Of a stretch of 10,414 nucleotides of DNA, positions 7,468 through 10,414 are shown one piece after another (positions within the stretch are counted from its first letter, which is position 1; each line of letters begins with the position of its first letter). Below the pieces are notes generated by a model. The model worked only from the letters and a program-made list of their open reading frames with translations. It was not told the origin of the DNA and searched no databases. This stretch comes from Paracoccaceae bacterium (lineage in GTDB: Bacteria; Pseudomonadota; Alphaproteobacteria; Rhodobacterales; Rhodobacteraceae): NCBI GenBank assembly GCA_003565055.1, contig PXDM01000396.1, positions 1 through 10,414 of the forward strand, written 5' to 3'. A program made the translations under genes and the position numbers.

Positions 7468-8823
7468 TCAGCTTTCGAGAAGCCGCCGCAGCAACTCGAT
7501 ATCTTCATTGAGCTGGCTGTCACTGCTGCGCATTTCCTCGACCTTGCGCACCCCGTGCAGGATCGTGGTGTGATCCCGCCCACCAAAGCGCCGCCCGATT
7601 TCCGGCAGGGAACGTGAGGTCAGCTCCTTCGACAGATACATCGCGATCTGGCGCGGGCGTGCGATGGTGCGCGTGCGCTTGGGGCCAAGCATGTCGGACA
7701 GGCGCAGGTTGAAATGCTCGGCGACCTTGCGCTGGATTTCCTCGACCGTCACACGCCGCTCGGAGCTGCGCAGGATATCAGAGAGGCAATCCTGCACCAT
7801 ATCCATCGTGACTTCCTGCCCGATCAGGCTGGAGAAGGCGAAAAGCCGTTGCAGCGCGCCTTCAAGCACGCGGACATTGTTGCTGATCCGATGCGCCAGA
7901 AACTCGAACACCCCGTCCGAGATCTTGACCGCCCCATAGCTCTGCGCGAAATGCGCGGCCTTGCGCTGCAGGATACCGAGGCGCAGCTCGTAATTGGTCG
8001 GGTGCAGATCAACCACAAGCCCGCATTGCATCCGCGAGGAAATCCGCGCCTCAAGATCCTTGATCTCGCCCGGCGCGCGGTCGGCGGACATGACGATCTG
8101 CTTGTTCTGATCCACGAGCGCGTTGAACGTGTGGAAGAATTCTTCCTGCGTGCTCTCCTTGCCCGCGATGAATTGCACATCATCGACCATCAGCACATCG
8201 ACCGAGCGGAAAATATTCTTGAAATCCATGATCTCGCGGTCGCGCAGGGCCTGCACGAAGCGATACATGAATTTCTCGGCCGACAGATAGAGCACCTGCA
8301 GATCCGGGCGTTTCTCGGTCAGCTCCCAGGCGATGGCCTGCATCAGATGCGTCTTGCCGAGCCCGACGCCCCCATACAGAAACAGCGGATTGAACGTGAC
8401 CGGCCCACCTGTTGCGACACGGCGCGCGGCAGCATGGGCCAGTTCATTGGGCTTGCCAACCACGAAATTGTCGAAGGTCAGTTTCTGGTCAAGCACCACG
8501 CCTTGGAGAACGTCATCCCCTGCCGGGCCAGTTGCAACGACGGGCTCAGACGGCGCGGACTCGGTCTTGGCCGGACGCGCCGGGCTTGCTTTCACCACGA
8601 AATCGAGCCGGGTCACATCGGCGCCGTCATTGCGGATCAGGGTCAGGATCTGGTCATGGTAATTGCGCTTGACCCAATCCCCGACGAAACGCGATGGGGC
8701 ACGGAACCGCGCCACGCCGCCTTTGATCTCGATGCACTCAAGCGGCTCTATCCAGTTCTTGTGATTGCTTTCCCCGACCTCACGCCGCAATTCATTCGAA
8801 ATCCCTGCCCAGCTTGTCGCCAC
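7468..8823 (-). CDS. dnaA: Chromosomal replication initiator protein DnaA
   Basis: DnaA binds DnaA boxes at oriC, opens the duplex as an ATP-bound filament and loads the helicase. The 451-residue protein has domain I at about 1-78 (NWIEPLE at 23-29), a short linker rich in Ala, Pro and Ser (about 79-112), the AAA+ core with Walker A GGVGLGKT (151-158), Walker B VLMVDD (210-215), sensor 1 VMSADR (244-249), the arginine-finger region RISSRM (260-265) and sensor 2 NNVRVLEGAL (315-324), and domain IV with the DnaA signature RDHTTILHGVRKVEE (416-430). All motifs are intact. The start is GTG at 8823, chosen because the N-terminus matches family length, GGGGGA lies just upstream and no in-frame ATG is near. 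It is separated from rpsT by a terminator and a 380-bp gap and is followed by dnaN and recF. Confidence 0.98.
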   Translation of the reverse strand: MATSWAGISNELRREVGESNHKNWIEPLECIEIKGGVARFRAPSRFVGDWVKRNYHDQILTLIRNDGADVTRLDFVVKASPARPAKTESAPSEPVVATGPAGDDVLQGVVLDQKLTFDNFVVGKPNELAHAAARRVATGGPVTFNPLFLYGGVGLGKTHLMQAIAWELTEKRPDLQVLYLSAEKFMYRFVQALRDREIMDFKNIFRSVDVLMVDDVQFIAGKESTQEEFFHTFNALVDQNKQIVMSADRAPGEIKDLEARISSRMQCGLVVDLHPTNYELRLGILQRKAAHFAQSYGAVKISDGVFEFLAHRISNNVRVLEGALQRLFAFSSLIGQEVTMDMVQDCLSDILRSSERRVTVEEIQRKVAEHFNLRLSDMLGPKRTRTIARPRQIAMYLSKELTSRSLPEIGRRFGGRDHTTILHGVRKVEEMRSSDSQLNEDIELLRRLLES

Positions 8824-9200
8824 GTTTTCCCCCGGTTCTTTATATCTTCGACCCGCTCAATCGCGATACATATCGTTTCAGCAACGCCGTCCAGTTCGGG
8901 CGCGGGACTGTCCCCCGCTCCGCATCTGATCAGCGCCATGCAATGATCAGCTAAAAATATCCGGTCATAACGCCCTGAAACGTTTCACGATACGCATCCC
9001 CACTCATACGCGCGACATCTTCAGAAATGCTGTTCTGACCGAAGTCAGGCAGCGCTGAAGCAGGACCCCCCAAGGTCTGCCCGAGTCGCCTCAGCACATT
9101 AACAATGTCTGAAATGCCACCGCAACAGAACATCAGTCTTGACTGACATCGGGGCCGCAAAGAATCGTCCGCTGTGACATCAACATGCAGAACGAAGATG
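8824..9200 (-). promoter_or_regulatory. dnaA upstream region (no gene, dyad-rich)
   Basis: Between the rpsT terminator and dnaA there are about 380 bases with no gene I can support. It should contain the dnaA promoter, but I cannot pick a convincing -35/-10 pair. Perfect short dyads are seen at 8864-8875 (CGATACATATCG), 8904-8914 (GGGACTGTCCC), 8976-8987 (TGAAACGTTTCA), 9035-9048 (CTGAC/GTCAG, loop CGAA), 9096-9108 (ACATTAACAATGT) and 9133-9146 (TCAGTCTTGACTGA). CGTTTCA occurs at both 8874-8880 and 8981-8987. I find no match to the DnaA box TTATCCACA on either strand, so I do not call an origin here. GANTC methylation-type sites occur at 9083 and 9162. Confidence 0.5.
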
Positions 9201-9221
9201 AAAAAGGCGCCCGAAGGCGCC
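9201..9221 (-). terminator. Intrinsic terminator of rpsT
   Basis: Read on the - strand, GGCGCC, loop TTCG and GGCGCC form a perfect 6-bp GC stem closed by a very stable UUCG-type tetraloop, immediately followed by TTTTTC. It lies 27 bases after the rpsT stop codon. A preceding A run (AAAATG on the - strand) could extend the stem and may make it work to some degree on the + strand too. It implies that dnaA is mostly transcribed from its own promoter. Confidence 0.93.
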
Positions 9222-9248
9222 ATTTTAACTTTTATTTACAGAGGCTTG

Positions 9249-9515
9249 TCAGGCGCTCAGGGCCTTGACCCTTGACGACAGGCGCGACATTTTGCGCGCC
9301 ACGGTGTTCTTGTGCAGCACACCTTTGGTCACACCGCGCGCGAGTTCGGGCTGTGCCTGACGCAGCGCTTCCTGAGCCTTCGTCGCGTCGCCGGAAGCGA
9401 TGGCTTCTTCGACATTGCGCAGGAAAGTGCGGATGCGCGACCGGCGTGCCTTGTTGACATCAGTGCGGCGCTCGATCTGACGGGCGCGCTTCTTGGATTG
9501 GGGCGTATTGGCCAT
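9249..9515 (-). CDS. rpsT: 30S ribosomal protein S20
   Basis: S20 binds 16S rRNA early in assembly of the small ribosomal subunit. The 88-residue product (E. coli 87) is strongly basic and alpha-helical, beginning MANTPQSKKRARQIERR and containing a dense Lys/Arg N-terminal half, as usual for the family. The frame remains open to an ATG at 9566, which would add 17 residues, but the MANTPQSKKR start at 9515 is the family start and follows GAGAGACAAAG, so I use it. It is flanked by the terminator of the enoyl-CoA hydratase gene upstream and its own terminator downstream, so it is a single-gene transcript. Location just upstream of dnaA, same strand, is in my recollection common in related alphaproteobacteria. 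Confidence 0.97.
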   Translation of the reverse strand: MANTPQSKKRARQIERRTDVNKARRSRIRTFLRNVEEAIASGDATKAQEALRQAQPELARGVTKGVLHKNTVARKMSRLSSRVKALSA

Positions 9516-9646
9516 GGGCTTTGTCTCTCGGTTTCGTTTCAAATCTATCGCGCAACGTCCCCGCACTGATCTGACTGATCAGTTCCGACAAATGCCTTGA
9601 GCGGGCCCACGCGCATGTGCTGCGGCGTATACGCCAGCCTGTCGCG
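9516..9646 (-). promoter_or_regulatory. rpsT promoter/leader region with palindromes
   Basis: This 131-bp stretch lies between the terminator of the enoyl-CoA hydratase gene and rpsT, so the rpsT promoter must be inside it. Visible structures are the perfect 10-bp palindrome ACTGATCAGT (9574-9583), a direct copy of its ACTGATC half at 9565-9571, and the perfect 12-bp palindrome GGCGTATACGCC (9624-9635). A -10-like TAGATT lies on the - strand shortly before the leader, but no matching -35 is clear, so I do not mark exact promoter boxes. Confidence 0.45.
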
Positions 9647-9671
9647 AAAGAAAAGCGCGAAAACGCGCGCT
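9647..9671 (-). terminator. Intrinsic terminator of the enoyl-CoA hydratase gene
   Basis: On the - strand, AGCGCG (9671-9666) pairs with CGCGCT (9659-9654) around a CGTTTT loop, followed by TTTCTTT. A second register pairing GCGCG with CGCGC over a TTTT loop is also possible. It begins only a few bases after the stop codon of the gene and separates it from rpsT. Confidence 0.85.
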
Positions 9672-9675
9672 CCGT

Positions 9676-10414
9676 TCAACTGTCGCGGAATTGCGGCTGG
9701 CGCTTCTCAAGAAAGGCCGACATCCCCTCTTTCTGATCCTCGGAGGCAAAGAGCATGTGGAACACCCGCCGCTCAAAGAGCAGGCCCTCGCGCAGCGTCG
9801 TCTCATAGCTGCGATTGACCGCTTCCTTGACGACCTTGACCGAGACCTGCGATTTCTCTGCGATCTTGCCCGCAGCGCCCATCGCCTCTTCCATCAGCTT
9901 TTTGGCGGGCACGACGCGGCTCACAAGCCCTGCGCGCTCGGCCTCTTCGGCATCCATGAAGCGCCCGGTCAGATGCATGTCCATCGCCTTGGACTTGCCC
10001 ACAAACCGCGTCAGGCGCTGCGTGCCGCCGATGCCCGCAACGACGCCGAGATTGATTTCGGGCTGGCCGAATTTGGCCGTATCTGCGGCAATGATGAAAT
10101 CGCACATCATCGCCAACTCGCAGCCCCCGCCCAGCGCATAGCCTGCAACAGCGGCGATGATCGGCTTGCGGATGCGCTGGAACAGCTCGGTCTCGGGGCC
10201 GAACATGTCGCCCTCGAACATCTCGACGGCGCTTTTCTCGGACATTTCCTTGATATCGGCGCCCGCAGCGAAGGCCTTGTCGGAGCCGGTGATGACGATG
10301 CAGCGGCCCTTCTCTTTCTTGTCGGCCGCCTTCAGCGCCTCGGCCAGTTCGCCCAGCAGGGTCGAGTTCAGCGCGTTCAGCGCCTCGGGCCGGTTCAGCT
10401 TGATCAGGGCGACA
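9676..10414 (-). CDS. Enoyl-CoA hydratase (crotonase family), 5'-partial
   Basis: The enzyme adds water across the double bond of trans-2-enoyl-CoA in beta-oxidation or related acyl-CoA degradation. The frame is open to the window edge with 245 visible residues; compared with typical 258-residue members, about a dozen N-terminal residues are missing, so the start lies just outside. The visible part begins VALIKLNRPEALNALN and then shows the oxyanion-hole segment AFAAGADI (47-54), GYALGGGCELAMMCDF and FGQPEINLGVVAGIGGTQRL. Both catalytic glutamates are present, one in CEL (visible residue 99) and one in QPE exactly 20 residues later, matching Glu144 and Glu164 of the rat mitochondrial enzyme, so it is a true hydratase type rather than an isomerase lacking one Glu. 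It is followed at once by a terminator. Confidence 0.93.
   Translation of the reverse strand, partial: VALIKLNRPEALNALNSTLLGELAEALKAADKKEKGRCIVITGSDKAFAAGADIKEMSEKSAVEMFEGDMFGPETELFQRIRKPIIAAVAGYALGGGCELAMMCDFIIAADTAKFGQPEINLGVVAGIGGTQRLTRFVGKSKAMDMHLTGRFMDAEEAERAGLVSRVVPAKKLMEEAMGAAGKIAEKSQVSVKVVKEAVNRSYETTLREGLLFERRVFHMLFASEDQKEGMSAFLEKRQPQFRDS

Noticed and set aside
6191..7573. 460-residue open frame on the + strand opposite dnaN
   Set aside because: It is antisense to the clear beta clamp gene and runs into dnaA; composition is that of a shadow frame.
7714..8946. 410-residue open frame on the + strand opposite dnaA
   Set aside because: It mirrors dnaA codons and has no recognisable domain; long antisense frames are expected at this GC content.
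9083..9166. GANTC (CcrM-type) sites at 9083-9087 and 9162-9166 upstream of dnaA
   Set aside because: Two sites in about 380 bp is about the chance level, so a methylation switch on dnaA cannot be argued from this alone.
8951..9223. 90-residue open frame on the - strand starting at 9223
   Set aside because: Its ATG lies against the rpsT terminator hairpin and the start of the frame runs through that hairpin, with no ribosome binding site; no family is recognised.
9232..9240. TTATTTACA as a DnaA box
   Set aside because: It has two mismatches in the core of TTATCCACA, is isolated, and lies between the rpsT stop codon and its terminator.
9516..9566. Upstream ATG extending S20 by 17 residues
   Set aside because: The extra MRGRCAIDLKRNRETKP stretch is not part of S20, and the family start MANTPQSKKR has its own purine-rich leader.
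1060..9581. TGATCA palindromes as an operator (for example 8927-8932, 8944-8949, 9576-9581)
   Set aside because: The same hexamer also occurs inside slt, at the EEP stop codon and in the enoyl-CoA hydratase gene, so it is a general sequence bias rather than a promoter-specific site.

Overview
The window looks like a core chromosomal segment of a high-GC alphaproteobacterium, most likely of the order Rhodobacterales (Roseobacter/Paracoccus relatives). This is inferred from the character of the proteins and from the co-directional run enoyl-CoA hydratase - rpsT - dnaA - dnaN - recF; no database search was possible. I see no mobile element, CRISPR array, tRNA or rRNA, and no recognisable defence system.

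Left part (1-4039). A 5'-truncated endonuclease/exonuclease/phosphatase (EEP) family gene on the + strand ends tail-to-tail with dapA (lysine/meso-diaminopimelate synthesis) on the - strand; the two genes overlap by 8 bp. dapA is divergent from a large Slt-type soluble lytic transglycosylase gene on the + strand. The 126-bp interval between them must hold both promoters and contains an 8-bp inverted repeat. One gene supplies a peptidoglycan precursor and the other turns peptidoglycan over, so a shared control region would make sense, but this is inference.

Middle and right part (4047-9515). The - strand carries rpsT, dnaA, dnaN and recF, followed by a VOC (glyoxalase-fold) gene and a LysE-type exporter gene. 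rpsT ends at a textbook intrinsic terminator, so dnaA probably has its own promoter in the 380-bp gap. That gap holds no convincing gene and no DnaA box, but it has a cluster of short perfect dyads. recF, the VOC gene and the LysE gene are linked by two successive 4-bp ATGA stop/start overlaps, so the last two genes are probably translated together with recF. DnaA, DnaN and RecF are initiator, sliding clamp and gap-repair protein. The VOC and LysE genes have no evident replication role.

Right edge (9676-10414). A crotonase-type enoyl-CoA hydratase on the - strand is cut by the window edge and lacks only its first dozen or so residues. It ends at its own hairpin-plus-T terminator, separating it from rpsT.

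The most useful second looks are the EEP protein with apparently lost catalytic residues, the recF-coupled VOC/LysE pair, the dyad cluster upstream of dnaA, the inverted repeat between dapA and slt, and the hairpin shared by the convergent slt and LysE genes.
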